Assembly: GCA_963668605.1 (NCBI GenBank)
Contig: OY764903.1
Span: 3,224,001-3,288,000, forward strand
Source: G963668605 sp963668605
GTDB lineage: Bacteria; Acidobacteriota; Terriglobia; Bryobacterales; Bryobacteraceae
Direction: 5' to 3'
Length of the DNA stretch: 64,000 bases
The translations under genes were made by a program, and so were the position numbers. This document shows, in pieces, positions 52,551-60,584 of the stretch (position 1 is its first letter; every line of letters begins with the position of its first letter). The notes beneath the pieces are model-generated. The model was given only the letters and a program-made list of their open reading frames with translations. It did no database searches and was not told the origin of the DNA.

Positions 52551-54317
52551 ATGAAAAAAACCGTGTTTGCAGTGCTGTGTTGGAGTGCTTTAGCGCTCGG
52601 CCAGCCTGTTTTGAGATCGTCGAACCCGGTTGTGAATGGCGGTAGTTACGCCAATCAGATCGCACCAGGGTCGATTTTTGTGGTCTTTGGGACCAATTTG
52701 GCGGGCGCTGCGTTCGGACAGGCGCTGGAGCTGCCGCTGCAGACAACTTTGGGCGGCGTGTCGATCCGCTTCACGCCGGCTGCCGGTGGAAGCGCTACGG
52801 ACGCGCTCATGGTCTATACTACCAGGAACCAGATCGCGGGCCTTCTGCCTTCGTCAGTAGGTCCCGGAAACTATAACGTGACCGTGACCTACAACGGTCA
52901 GACCTCAGCCCCCGGGAAGGCGACTGTTGTCGCCAACCTGTATGGGATCGTAACGGCCGACGGTTCTGGCGCAGGGCAGGCGCAAGCGCAGGAGTTCGGT
53001 TCGGGAACAGACGGGGATTTGAACCGATTTGCCAAGGGGAATCTAGGGCCGTACAAGACAGCGCCCGCGTCTCCGGGACAGGTAATTGTCCTCTGGGGAA
53101 CGGGTATCGGAGCCGATGCGCTTTCCGATTTGAACGGCGGGACCAGCGGCGACCGCACAGCCGCGGGCTCGATCCGAATCATCCTGGGCGGCAGGGAAAT
53201 CACGCCGTCTTACGCAGGTCGCGCTTCCCTGCTGCCGGGAACCGATCAGGTGAACTTCACGATTCCGGGCGACGCCCCGACGGGATGCAACGTTTCGGTT
53301 GCGGTGCGCGTAAACGGCGCCGTCAGCAACTCCACGAGTCTGGCGATTGTCCCCGCGGGACAGGACATCTGCCAGCACCCCTATCTCTCGGCGGAAGCCT
53401 TGCGGCGGCTGTCGGCGGGCGGCACCGCTGTATACGGCGCGATGAGCCTCACTAAGCAGTCGACCTCCATCTCGGCGGGAGGCTTCAATTTGGATCAGTC
53501 GAGCGAGGCAGTCTCGGGCAGTTTCGCCCGCTACACGCTTGGGAACATTACTGACGGATCTCCGACCGGCTTTTCCATCAGCCAGATTGGATCCTGTACT
53601 GTATTCCGCCGCACCGGCGGGCAGGATGACATCCTCTATGGAACTCCGTCGGCGACCTTGCTGGACGCCGGGGCGCAATTGACGCTAAACGGTCCAAACG
53701 CCAACAATATCGCAATTCCAGCGAGTCCGAACACGCCGAAATTCTACACCAAGACCCTGTTTTCGGGCACTTCCGGGATCCCAGGCCTTCCGGGCGGTAT
53801 CCCCGGACTTCCTGGTGCGGGCGGCAGCGCTGTCGTCGCAGCCGGCACGTATCGAATTAACGGCACGGGCGGCGCCGACGTCGGAGCTTTCAACGTCTCC
53901 ATCGCGGTGCCTACGCCGATTGACTGGACCAATCGCTCCAGCATCTCAAACGTATCCCGCTCCCAGAACCTGCCCATCACCTGGTCGGGCGGCGGATCCG
54001 GTTTGGTCACGATCGTTGGCCTGTCCGGAAACCAGGCCGGCGGAACGCAGACAAATCCGATCTTTGATGTCGCCGGATTCACATGCATCGCGAACGCCAG
54101 CGCGGGTTCGTTCTCGGTGCCCTCGGCGGTGCTGAGCCAGTTGCCCGCCAGCAGCGGCGACCTCCTCAGTGGCGCTCTTGGCACGTTGACCGTTCAGTCG
54201 GCCGGTCCGTCGGATGGCTCGGGTCTGTTTTCCGCGCCCCTCACTGCCGGCGGCAGCACCGACTACGGAAGCTTCGTCTTCTCGATCGGCTTCACCAAGA
54301 ACGTTTCGTACCAGTAA
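52551..54317 (+). CDS. Exported protein with N-terminal TIGR03437-like domain
   Basis: A 588-residue secreted protein. A signal peptide (about 1-19, MKKTVFAVLCWSALALGQP) is followed by about 250 residues with the pattern VVNGGSYANQIAPGSIFVVFGTNLAG...TDALMVYTTRNQIAGLLPSS...GQVIVLWGTGIG, the same domain type that ends the NHL protein at 78-3209. Residues of about 280-588 are a beta-rich region with a collagen-like GIPGLPGGIPGLPGAGG (about 405-422) and no recognised family. GGAGG precedes the ATG. It is probably a surface or adhesion protein; that is inference. Confidence 0.8.
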   Translation: MKKTVFAVLCWSALALGQPVLRSSNPVVNGGSYANQIAPGSIFVVFGTNLAGAAFGQALELPLQTTLGGVSIRFTPAAGGSATDALMVYTTRNQIAGLLPSSVGPGNYNVTVTYNGQTSAPGKATVVANLYGIVTADGSGAGQAQAQEFGSGTDGDLNRFAKGNLGPYKTAPASPGQVIVLWGTGIGADALSDLNGGTSGDRTAAGSIRIILGGREITPSYAGRASLLPGTDQVNFTIPGDAPTGCNVSVAVRVNGAVSNSTSLAIVPAGQDICQHPYLSAEALRRLSAGGTAVYGAMSLTKQSTSISAGGFNLDQSSEAVSGSFARYTLGNITDGSPTGFSISQIGSCTVFRRTGGQDDILYGTPSATLLDAGAQLTLNGPNANNIAIPASPNTPKFYTKTLFSGTSGIPGLPGGIPGLPGAGGSAVVAAGTYRINGTGGADVGAFNVSIAVPTPIDWTNRSSISNVSRSQNLPITWSGGGSGLVTIVGLSGNQAGGTQTNPIFDVAGFTCIANASAGSFSVPSAVLSQLPASSGDLLSGALGTLTVQSAGPSDGSGLFSAPLTAGGSTDYGSFVFSIGFTKNVSYQ

Positions 54318-54331
54318 CTCCCGTAGTTCGC

Positions 54332-54371
54332 AAAAAGCCTCCGGTCCCCTTCGAGGGGCTGGAGGCTTTTT
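54332..54371 (+). terminator. Strong intrinsic terminator
   Basis: AAAAAGCCTCC, GGTCCCC, loop TTCG, AGGGG, CT, GGAGGCTTTTT: a long GC-rich hairpin with flanking A and T runs, 15 bp after the stop at 54317. It isolates the rhodanese gene from the upstream gene. Confidence 0.9.
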
Positions 54372-54421
54372 GCTTTTTGCGATGGTTCGCGCATGACGCG
54401 GTTCGCCTCCGACGGATTTGC

Positions 54422-54427
54422 GATAAT
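54422..54427 (+). promoter_or_regulatory. GATAAT -10-like box before the rhodanese gene
   Basis: GATAAT ends 6 nt before the ATG at 54434. There is no Shine-Dalgarno sequence, so the message may be leaderless. Confidence 0.4.
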
Positions 54428-54433
54428 GCTTCC

Positions 54434-54841
54434 ATGAAACGAATCCTTGGCGTACTGGCGTTAACGGCGCTTGCCCTCTCCTGCGGCGTCACGGCGCAGA
54501 GTGGAGCTTCCAAGACGATCTCCGCCGATGAACTCGAAAAGCTGCTCGAAAAGAAAGAGAATATTTTCTTCCTCGATGTGCGCGAACCTTCCGAAATCGC
54601 GCGCCTTGGCAGCGTCAAAGGCTACGTCAATATCCCCGTGGGCCAACTCGAAGGCCGCCTGAAGGAAATCCCCAGAGACAAGCTGATCGTCACGCTTTGA
54701 AACCAGGGTGGCAGAGCCGCGCGTGCCGCGGCCATACTCGAGAAGAACGGTTTCAAAACGCTCGGCTCCTGCGGGCTCTCTGAGTACCGCGAAAAGAAAA
54801 AGCCGCTGGTATATCCGAAGCAGGACAATAAAAAGAATTGA
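54434..54841 (+). CDS. Probable selenocysteine-containing exported rhodanese (in-frame TGA at the catalytic Cys position)
   Basis: The frame reads a signal peptide (MKRILGVLALTALALSCGVTAQ), then a single rhodanese domain: ISADELEKLLEKKENIFFLDVREPSE, GYVNIPVGQLEGRL and DKLIVTL. The TGA at 54698-54700 (residue 89) follows, then without frameshift NQGGRAARAAAILEKNGFKT and LGSCGLSEYREKKKPLVYP to a TGA at 54839. In rhodaneses the loop after the IVT strand is Cys-x-x-G-x-R-A, so TGA sits exactly on the catalytic Cys. A GC hairpin lies about 21 nt downstream (54716-54732), as in bacterial SECIS elements. A 135-residue selenoprotein is most likely; a nonsense-mutated pseudogene is the alternative. 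The protein is probably periplasmic and could act in thiol/persulfide chemistry. Confidence 0.75.
54708..54735 (+). promoter_or_regulatory. Bacterial SECIS-like hairpin
   Basis: A six-pair perfect stem, GCCGCG (54716-54721) and CGCGGC (54727-54732), closes the five-base loop CGTGC, which contains GU. The loop starts 21 nt after the UGA. The lower part can extend by GTG/CAT across a 5-nt bulge. Loop distance and an early G in the loop fit the bacterial SECIS model, but GC-rich DNA forms such hairpins easily. Confidence 0.55.
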
Positions 54842-54900
54842 CAATTTAATTCATTTAAATATAAACTAAACTCACTGCATTTAATTAGTATTCGAAATGC
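54842..54900. other. AT-rich intergenic stretch, probable promoter region
   Basis: About 55 bases rich in A and T (TTTAAATATAAACTAAACTC, TTTAATTAGTATT) stand out from the GC-rich surroundings, directly after the rhodanese stop and before the AAAGGAG site of the gene at 54946. Several TATAAA/TTAATT boxes are possible, so no single promoter can be chosen. Confidence 0.4.
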
Positions 54901-54945
54901 GGCGGGGCGGGGTGCGGCCGGAGTCTCCGGCAAAGGAGCTATGCA

Positions 54946-55338
54946 ATGGCTGTCACCCGAGTTGCGCGTATTGAACACGCTGGCGTCGTCCCGGCCGCAA
55001 CCACACAAGGTCAGTTTCTGCGCTTCACCGTGCGCGCCTGCGGTCCCCTTCCGATCTTCACTCTTGCCAGCAGCGTCAAGGGAACGTTGTGGGAAGCGGC
55101 TGATTTTACAGGGCATCCCAAGAAATCATACCGTTGGGAACATCTGCACAACCCCTCGGACATTCAGCAAATGGAGTTGCTCAACATGGGCTTCTCCTTC
55201 CTCTCGAATGCGCGCTACACGTATGTTGCGGAACTGCTCGACGCGGCCGGCGAAGCGCTTCGCACCGTCTTCGAGATCGAGTTTGAGGGCGAGCCCACGG
55301 ACACGGCAGAGGAATCCCTGCGGATTTTAATCCAATGA
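54946..55338 (+). CDS. Hypothetical protein (130 aa), first of a two-gene unit
   Basis: A 130-residue soluble protein without signal or membrane helix. Sequence features: aromatic, helix-and-strand mix (FLRFTVRACGPLPIFTLASSVKG, SYRWEHLHNPSDIQQMELLNMGFSFLSNARYTYVAELLD) and an acidic end (FEIEFEGEPTDTAEESLRILIQ). I do not recognise a family. AAAGGAG precedes the ATG by about 10 nt. It overlaps the next gene by 4 bp (ATGA), so the two proteins are probably made together. Confidence 0.65.
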   Translation: MAVTRVARIEHAGVVPAATTQGQFLRFTVRACGPLPIFTLASSVKGTLWEAADFTGHPKKSYRWEHLHNPSDIQQMELLNMGFSFLSNARYTYVAELLDAAGEALRTVFEIEFEGEPTDTAEESLRILIQ

Positions 55339-56555
55339 GATTTAAAAGAATTCTAATTGTATATTTGCTGCTATCGCCGGTATTCGGCCGGGCGCAGAGC
55401 ATGCGCTTCGACGACTGGTTCGCGGCGCGCGTAGAGGCGGCACTCGAACGCGCCCGCGTGGGCGAGAACGGCAAAGGCGCCAGCCGGCAACGTGAAACGC
55501 CCAGCGGCGACGGACGCTCCACGTCACTGGTAGACCAAAGCTCGGCCAGCGATTTTGTGAGCGCGGCCATCAATCTGATTCCCGCTGGCGGAGTAGCCAA
55601 TTCGGGATCTGGCGCCGTCACGGCATCCGCTTACAGCCTGCTTGCAGGCTTGCGTGCCAAGGCGCTCAGCGATCCCGAATTGTACGCAAACCACGGCGGC
55701 GCGCGACAGCTTTTCTTCACGCTGGGCTCGGCGGCGTCCAATCTGGAGCAGGACAATACGGAACGGCTGGGTCTGGTGGCAGGCGTGAAGTACACTCTGC
55801 TGAACGGCCGCGATCTCTATTCGCGCAGCGGCCGTCAGCAGATAGATCACGTGCAGAAGGCGTTGACAAAGCGAATGGCGGCATCGACGCGGCTGAAGGA
55901 CCAGATCCAACAGCTTCTATTCTCGGCTTGCCGTGGCGATGGCATGACGTTCGCCGATTTTCTACTGAAATACTACTCCGCGATGGACGAGTTGCGCGTA
56001 CCGCCGGAAGTTCTGCGCCGCATCGACGCGCTGGTTATGGAGAGCGCGGCAGCGTTCGAAGACTACGACAGCACGCTACGCGCCGCTTATGACAAGGTGC
56101 GCACCGGCAGGCAGTTGGCGCTCTCCTATCAGGCGATTACGCGTGCGGACAACGGCTACAACGATCATCGCGCCGAAGTGATTTATGACCATGGCCTGGG
56201 TAACGCACTGACCTGGACCGCGAACGCCGGCGCGGAGATCAAGGACCGCAAGCAAGCCGGCCTGTTTCGCGGTCGCCGCGCGGCCACAGAGTTCCAGGCG
56301 CGTCTCACGCCCGAGAGCGGATCTGCATTCGGCCGCGCTCCTTTGACGCTCAGTTTCGGCGCCGAGGCGAAATGGCTGGATGGCGTACCAGCGCAATATG
56401 CAGCGCAGGCCCGGCTCACCGTCCCGTTGGCATTGGGGATCGAATTCCCGATCGTGTTCCGCTATGCCAACCGGCGCGATCTGCTCGACCAGACCGCGCA
56501 GGAGGCGCGCTTCGGACTGGTGGTGGATCTGGGACGACTGGCAGCAGCGCGGTAG
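55335..56555 (+). CDS. Secreted protein of unknown function, beta-rich C-terminus
   Basis: A 406-residue protein with a signal peptide (MRFKRILIVYLLLSPVFGRAQ). Residues of about 25-270 are mostly helical (LGSAASNLEQDNTERLGLVAG, IDHVQKALTKRMAASTRLKD). The last about 120 residues alternate hydrophobic and polar residues (LTWTANAGAEIKDRK, ATEFQARLTPES, LTLSFGAEAKWLDG, QARLTVPLALGIEFPIVFRYANRR, ARFGLVVDLGRL), like strands of an outer-membrane barrel or an amphipathic sheet. No family is recognised. It is translationally coupled to the preceding small protein. Confidence 0.65.
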   Translation: MRFKRILIVYLLLSPVFGRAQSMRFDDWFAARVEAALERARVGENGKGASRQRETPSGDGRSTSLVDQSSASDFVSAAINLIPAGGVANSGSGAVTASAYSLLAGLRAKALSDPELYANHGGARQLFFTLGSAASNLEQDNTERLGLVAGVKYTLLNGRDLYSRSGRQQIDHVQKALTKRMAASTRLKDQIQQLLFSACRGDGMTFADFLLKYYSAMDELRVPPEVLRRIDALVMESAAAFEDYDSTLRAAYDKVRTGRQLALSYQAITRADNGYNDHRAEVIYDHGLGNALTWTANAGAEIKDRKQAGLFRGRRAATEFQARLTPESGSAFGRAPLTLSFGAEAKWLDGVPAQYAAQARLTVPLALGIEFPIVFRYANRRDLLDQTAQEARFGLVVDLGRLAAAR

Positions 56556-56572
56556 CGGGCAATTACAGCGCC

Positions 56573-57361
56573 TCAGTAAATCACGAGTTCCGCCGGCGAA
56601 CCCGTGCCGCAGCCCAGCACTCTCGCGGCGGAGTCCTGGTTCACGACAACTTCGTAGTAGCCCGCGCTGCCTGCCACCAGGCACGGCTCGCCCGGCAATG
56701 CATCCGCGAAGGTGTTGGCCAGTTGCGCCACCCGACGGGTGCCGATCGCCAGTTCGAACGGACGTAAGCGCAGCTCCGGGAACTCCTCCACGGAAAAGCT
56801 CGTGATCAGGTTGCCGAAGTGGTCTGCTCTGAGCACCTGTCCCGACCAGATGCGCCGGCCGATGCGGGACGGTACGGTCGTCAAGCTGCGGTGGTAGTCG
56901 GAGATCGCCCTGCCGAAATGCGCGGGCGCGACACCTTTCGCCAGGTGCGCGGCGCACGGTGCAAAAACATCACGGCCGTGAAATGTTTCGCTCACGGGCG
57001 TCAGGAAATACTTCGAGTTGGTAATGGCACGCACTTTGAAACTCTCGCGTTCGATCAGCATCGAGAAGACGCCGTTATCCGGGCCGAGGAAATACTGACC
57101 CGCTGCCTCCACCAGCACCGGACGCCGCGCCGTGCCGACGCCGGGATCGACTACCACGACGTGTATGGTCTTCTTCGGGAAATAGTGGTAGGCCTGCGCA
57201 ATGGTGAATGCGGCGCTGCCAACTTCAAAGGGCGCGATACTGTGCGTAATGTCGATGATCTGCGCCAGCGGTTGTATACCGAGGATCACTCCCTTCATGA
57301 CGGCCACGAAATGATCGCTGGTTCCGAAGTCGGTGGTGAGAGTAACTATAGGGCGGAGCAT
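56573..57361 (-). CDS. SAM hydroxide adenosyltransferase (DUF62 family)
   Basis: A 262-residue enzyme that hydrolyses S-adenosylmethionine to adenosine and methionine, related to fluorinase/chlorinase. The N-terminal domain has IVTLTTDFGTSDHFVAVMKG (Asp and substrate loop), IDITHSIAPFEVG, VHVVVVDPGVGT (the conserved DPGVG) and FLGPDNGVFS. The smaller C-terminal barrel has LRADHFGNLITSFS and ends with PAELVIY. The halogenase-specific loop of fluorinases is not seen. It stands convergent to the preceding gene and divergent from nifS by 28 bp. Confidence 0.92.
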   Translation of the reverse strand: MLRPIVTLTTDFGTSDHFVAVMKGVILGIQPLAQIIDITHSIAPFEVGSAAFTIAQAYHYFPKKTIHVVVVDPGVGTARRPVLVEAAGQYFLGPDNGVFSMLIERESFKVRAITNSKYFLTPVSETFHGRDVFAPCAAHLAKGVAPAHFGRAISDYHRSLTTVPSRIGRRIWSGQVLRADHFGNLITSFSVEEFPELRLRPFELAIGTRRVAQLANTFADALPGEPCLVAGSAGYYEVVVNQDSAARVLGCGTGSPAELVIY

Positions 57362-57389
57362 CAGTTGTTAGAATATAGGAAGATCCGCA

Positions 57390-58556
57390 GTGAATCACTA
57401 TTACTTTGACCATAACGCCACGACCCCGGTGTCTACCGACGTGCTCGACGTCTATCTGCCTGCGCTGCGCGACGTCTATGGCAACGCTTCGAGCGTTCAC
57501 AGCTTCGGGCAGGCGGCGAAGCAAAGCCTAGAAACCGCGCGCCGCCAGACGGCAGCGTTCCTGAATTGCAGCGCGAAAGAAGTGATCTTTCTAAGCGGCG
57601 GTACAGAGGCGGATAACCTCGCCATTTTCGGTATCGTGCGCGGTTGCGCGCGGGAGCGCAAACACGTCATCACGACGCTCATCGAACACCCGGCCGTGCT
57701 GAACAGTTGCGCGCAATTGGAGCGCGAGGGCGTCGCAGTGACATATTTGGCCGTGAGCCGTGAGGGCGTGGTCGATCCCGAAAACGTGCGGCGCGCGATA
57801 CGTCCGGAAACCGTGCTGATCTCCGTCATGCACGCCAACAATGAATTGGGCACGGTGCAGCCGGTCGCAGAAATCGCGGCGATCGCGCACGCGGCGGGCG
57901 TCATCTTTCATTCCGACGGAGTGCAGGCGGCCGGCAAGATTCCGGTCGACGTGCACGCGTTGGGCGTCGATCTGTACTCGCTGAGCGGCCACAAGATTTA
58001 CGCACCTAAGGGTGTCGGCGTGTTGTTTGTGCGCAACCGCGTCGCCCTCGCGCAAACGCAATTCGGCGGACGCCATGAGCGCGGCCTGCGCCCCGGTACG
58101 GAAAACGTTGCGGGCGCGGTGGCCTTCGGCGCAGCGGCAGAGTGGGCCGCAAATCACATGGCGGGAGAGTCCATCCGTCTGGCGGAATTGCGCAGTCGAC
58201 TGGAGCGCGGCATCCTCGCCAGCGTGCCAGATACGTACGTCAACGCGGCGGGCGTAGCGCGTACGCCGAACACATCGAACATTCGCTTCGACGGCGTGCA
58301 AGGCGATGCGTTGCTGATCGCGCTCGATCTGAAAGGCTTTGCCGTCTCCTCCGGCGCGGCCTGTTCGAGCGGTTCGGTCGAGCCGTCGCACGTGCTTACG
58401 GCGATCGGCCTCGACAAAAGCCAGGCGCGTTCGAGCCTGCGTTTTTCGCTCGGCCGGTCTAACACACGCGAGCAAGTGGACGCCCTAATCGCCACGGTCG
58501 CGGAAGCGGTGGCGCGTCTGCGCCGGCTGGCGCCATCGAGTGCATTCCATGGCTGA
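57390..58556 (+). CDS. Cysteine desulfurase (NifS/IscS family)
   Basis: A 388-residue PLP enzyme that turns cysteine into alanine and a persulfide. Landmarks: YFDHNATTPV, FLSGGTEADNLAI, EHPAVLNSC, VMHANNELGTVQPV, Lys202 in LSGHKIYAPKG (PLP Schiff base) and active Cys325 in SSGAACSSGS, the extended flexible loop of group I (NifS/IscS) enzymes. It starts with GTG. It overlaps mnmA by 8 bp, so it very probably provides sulfur for tRNA thiolation. It could also act on selenocysteine; that is not shown by the sequence. Confidence 0.95.
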   Translation: MNHYYFDHNATTPVSTDVLDVYLPALRDVYGNASSVHSFGQAAKQSLETARRQTAAFLNCSAKEVIFLSGGTEADNLAIFGIVRGCARERKHVITTLIEHPAVLNSCAQLEREGVAVTYLAVSREGVVDPENVRRAIRPETVLISVMHANNELGTVQPVAEIAAIAHAAGVIFHSDGVQAAGKIPVDVHALGVDLYSLSGHKIYAPKGVGVLFVRNRVALAQTQFGGRHERGLRPGTENVAGAVAFGAAAEWAANHMAGESIRLAELRSRLERGILASVPDTYVNAAGVARTPNTSNIRFDGVQGDALLIALDLKGFAVSSGAACSSGSVEPSHVLTAIGLDKSQARSSLRFSLGRSNTREQVDALIATVAEAVARLRRLAPSSAFHG

Positions 58557-59658
58557 GAGCAAGAGCATCGCAGTCGCTATGAGCGGCGGCGTGGACAGTT
58601 CCGCGGTTGCGGCGCTGCTGCACAGCCGCGGTCTGCCCATCGTCGGTCTGACGATGCAACTCTGGAACCAACGCCGGCTGCCTGAATTGCAGGTTGAAGG
58701 CGCGGTAGGCCGCTGCTGCTCGCTCGACGATGTGTACGATGCGCGGCATGTCGCGCAGCAGTTAGGCATCCCCTATTACGTCGTGAATTTTGAGGACCGT
58801 TTCGAGGAGTCCGTCGTCAAGCCATTCATCAGCGAGTATCTGGCCGGCCGCACGCCGATCCCCTGTACGCTTTGCAATAACTTCGTGAAGTTCGACCAGT
58901 TCCTCGAAATGGCCGAGGGCTTGGGCGCCGGCCGCATCGCTACAGGTCATTACGCCCGCGTCCGTTTCGACGAGGCCAGCGGGCGCTACCAACTCCTGCG
59001 CGGCGTCGACTCTTCCAAGGACCAGACCTATTTTCTGTTCGGTCTCACACAGCCGCAACTGGCACGTACGCTGTTCCCGCTTGGTGAGTATACGAAGCCG
59101 CAGGTTCGCGTGATGGCGCGCGAGTTGGGTCTCGCCGTCGCGGAAAAGCACGACAGCCAGGAGATCTGTTTCGTGCCAAACGGCGACTATGCGCAATTCA
59201 TCGACGCCTACTTTCGGGAGCAGGGGCTCAGCCGCGACTCCGTGCGCGGTGAGATCGTGAACCCCGCGGGCCAAGTACTCGGCGAGCATGACGGCGTGCA
59301 TCGCTTCACAGTTGGACAGCGCCGCGGCCTTGGCGTGGCCGCGGGCGAGCCGCTGTACGTAATTTCGACGGAACTCGCGACGCAGCGCGTAGTGGTCGGC
59401 CGCAACGACGAACTGCTCAGCGGCAGCTTCACGGCGAAGGATGTCAACTGGATCTCGATCGCGCGTCCGGACACGCCGGTGCGCGCTCAGGTGAAGATTC
59501 GCAACCGGCATAGTGCGGCGCCGGCGACGCTCTGCCCGGCCTCCGGCGAATCGCGCACCGAGGTACGCTTCGACGAGCCCCAACGCGCGGTTACGCCCGG
59601 ACAAGGCGCCGTCTTCTATAACGGCGATCTCGTACTGGGCGGAGGGTGGATAGAATAG
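58549..59658 (+). CDS. mnmA: tRNA-specific 2-thiouridylase
   Basis: A 369-residue enzyme that thiolates U34 of Lys, Glu and Gln tRNAs. AVAMSGGVDSSAVA is the PP-loop for ATP. Cys109 (CTLCNNFVKFD) and Cys207 (DSQEICFVPNGDY) are the catalytic cysteine pair. GHYARV and DQTYFLFGLTQPQL are further signatures, and FTVGQRRGLGVAAGEPLYVI marks the C-terminal barrel. The ATG at 58549 (MAESKS) is preferred; an upstream GTG adds three residues. The cysteine desulfurase encoded directly before it is the likely sulfur donor. Confidence 0.95.
   Translation: MAESKSIAVAMSGGVDSSAVAALLHSRGLPIVGLTMQLWNQRRLPELQVEGAVGRCCSLDDVYDARHVAQQLGIPYYVVNFEDRFEESVVKPFISEYLAGRTPIPCTLCNNFVKFDQFLEMAEGLGAGRIATGHYARVRFDEASGRYQLLRGVDSSKDQTYFLFGLTQPQLARTLFPLGEYTKPQVRVMARELGLAVAEKHDSQEICFVPNGDYAQFIDAYFREQGLSRDSVRGEIVNPAGQVLGEHDGVHRFTVGQRRGLGVAAGEPLYVISTELATQRVVVGRNDELLSGSFTAKDVNWISIARPDTPVRAQVKIRNRHSAAPATLCPASGESRTEVRFDEPQRAVTPGQGAVFYNGDLVLGGGWIE
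59651..59656 (+). promoter_or_regulatory. TAGAAT -10-like box, leaderless spacing
   Basis: TAGAAT overlaps the end of mnmA and ends 6 nt before the ATG at 59663. Confidence 0.3.
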
Positions 59659-59662
59659 ATCG

Positions 59663-60571
59663 ATGCCTGCCCGCCCACGCCCGGCTCTCCGCAACAGGGT
59701 CGAGTATCTGCTCGCGTCGTTCGTGCTGTTGACCTTGCGCCGCACGCCGCTTGCCATTGCAAACCCGCTGGGCCACGGCTATGCGAAGGTGCTCGACACC
59801 GTGCTTCCGCGTCTGCGCGCGGCCGCCATGCGCAACCTCGAGATGGCACTGCCTGAGATGAACGTGGATGAACGCAAGCGCACGGTGGACGGCGTGTACC
59901 GCTCCATCGGGCGCGTGCTGGTGTCATTCGCGCGCTTTCCAGATATCGATGCCAAAAGCATTTCCGATTGGATTTGTTACGACGGGTTCGAGCACTTCGA
60001 AGAGGCCCGGCGGCGCGGCCGCGGCGTGCTCTTCGCCACAGGCCATCTGGGAAATTGGGAACTCAGCGCCTTCGCGCACGCACTGCTCTGCGCGCCTATG
60101 CACGTGGTTGTGCGGCCGCTGGACAATCCGCTGATCGACGCGCTGGTGGAACGGCGCCGTGCACTTTCCGGCAATCGCATCATCGCGAAGAAGGACTTCG
60201 CGCGCTCGATCCTCACCGCGCTCCATCGCAACGAAGCGGTCGGCATCCTGGTTGACCAGAACGCCGGGCTGGATCATGGCACATTCGTCGATTTCTTCGG
60301 TATCCCGGCCTGTTCGGGCACCAGTTTCGCGCGAATTGCGGCGCACAGCGGCGCAGCGGTGCTGCCAGGTTTCGCGATCTGGCACGAGAGCGAACAGCGT
60401 TACCGCTTGAAGTTCTATCCGCTGTTGGAGATGTCGGGCGATGTCGTCGAGGACACGCGGCGCCTGCAAGCAGTCGTTGAACGCGCCGTTCGCGAGCATC
60501 CGGAGCAGTGGCTTTGGATCCACCGCCGCTGGAAGACACGGCCCCCGAGCGAGAGCGGCCGGTACGCCTGA
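59663..60571 (+). CDS. LpxL/HtrB-like lysophospholipid or lipid A acyltransferase
   Basis: A 302-residue membrane-bound acyltransferase. A hydrophobic N-terminal segment (about 13-27) is followed by the catalytic HxxxxE in FATGHLGNWELSAFAHAL. Further blocks are VVRPLDNPLIDALVERRR, ILVDQNAGLDHGTFVDFFG and GTSFARIAAHSGAAVLPGF, and the end WLWIHRRWKTRP is diagnostic for the LpxL/LpxM family. It adds an acyl chain to lipid A or a related lipid at the inner membrane. The gap to mnmA is 4 bp and to the next gene 13 bp. Confidence 0.92.
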   Translation: MPARPRPALRNRVEYLLASFVLLTLRRTPLAIANPLGHGYAKVLDTVLPRLRAAAMRNLEMALPEMNVDERKRTVDGVYRSIGRVLVSFARFPDIDAKSISDWICYDGFEHFEEARRRGRGVLFATGHLGNWELSAFAHALLCAPMHVVVRPLDNPLIDALVERRRALSGNRIIAKKDFARSILTALHRNEAVGILVDQNAGLDHGTFVDFFGIPACSGTSFARIAAHSGAAVLPGFAIWHESEQRYRLKFYPLLEMSGDVVEDTRRLQAVVERAVREHPEQWLWIHRRWKTRPPSESGRYA

Positions 60572-60577
60572 TAAAAT
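60572..60577 (+). promoter_or_regulatory. TAAAAT -10-like box, leaderless spacing
   Basis: TAAAAT lies in the 13-bp gap directly after the acyltransferase TGA and ends 7 nt before the ATG at 60585. Confidence 0.35.
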
Positions 60578-60584
60578 CAAAGCG

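Noticed and set aside
54340..54371. A further copy of the interspersed repeat (contains GCCTCCGGTC)
   Set aside because: The match is limited to ten bases inside a clear intrinsic terminator with A and T runs; the rest of the module is absent.
54434..54700. Treating the rhodanese as a complete 88-residue protein or as two genes
   Set aside because: The stop falls on the catalytic Cys position, and the essential loop and last helices continue in frame without an own start or ribosome-binding site, so a short protein would be inactive.
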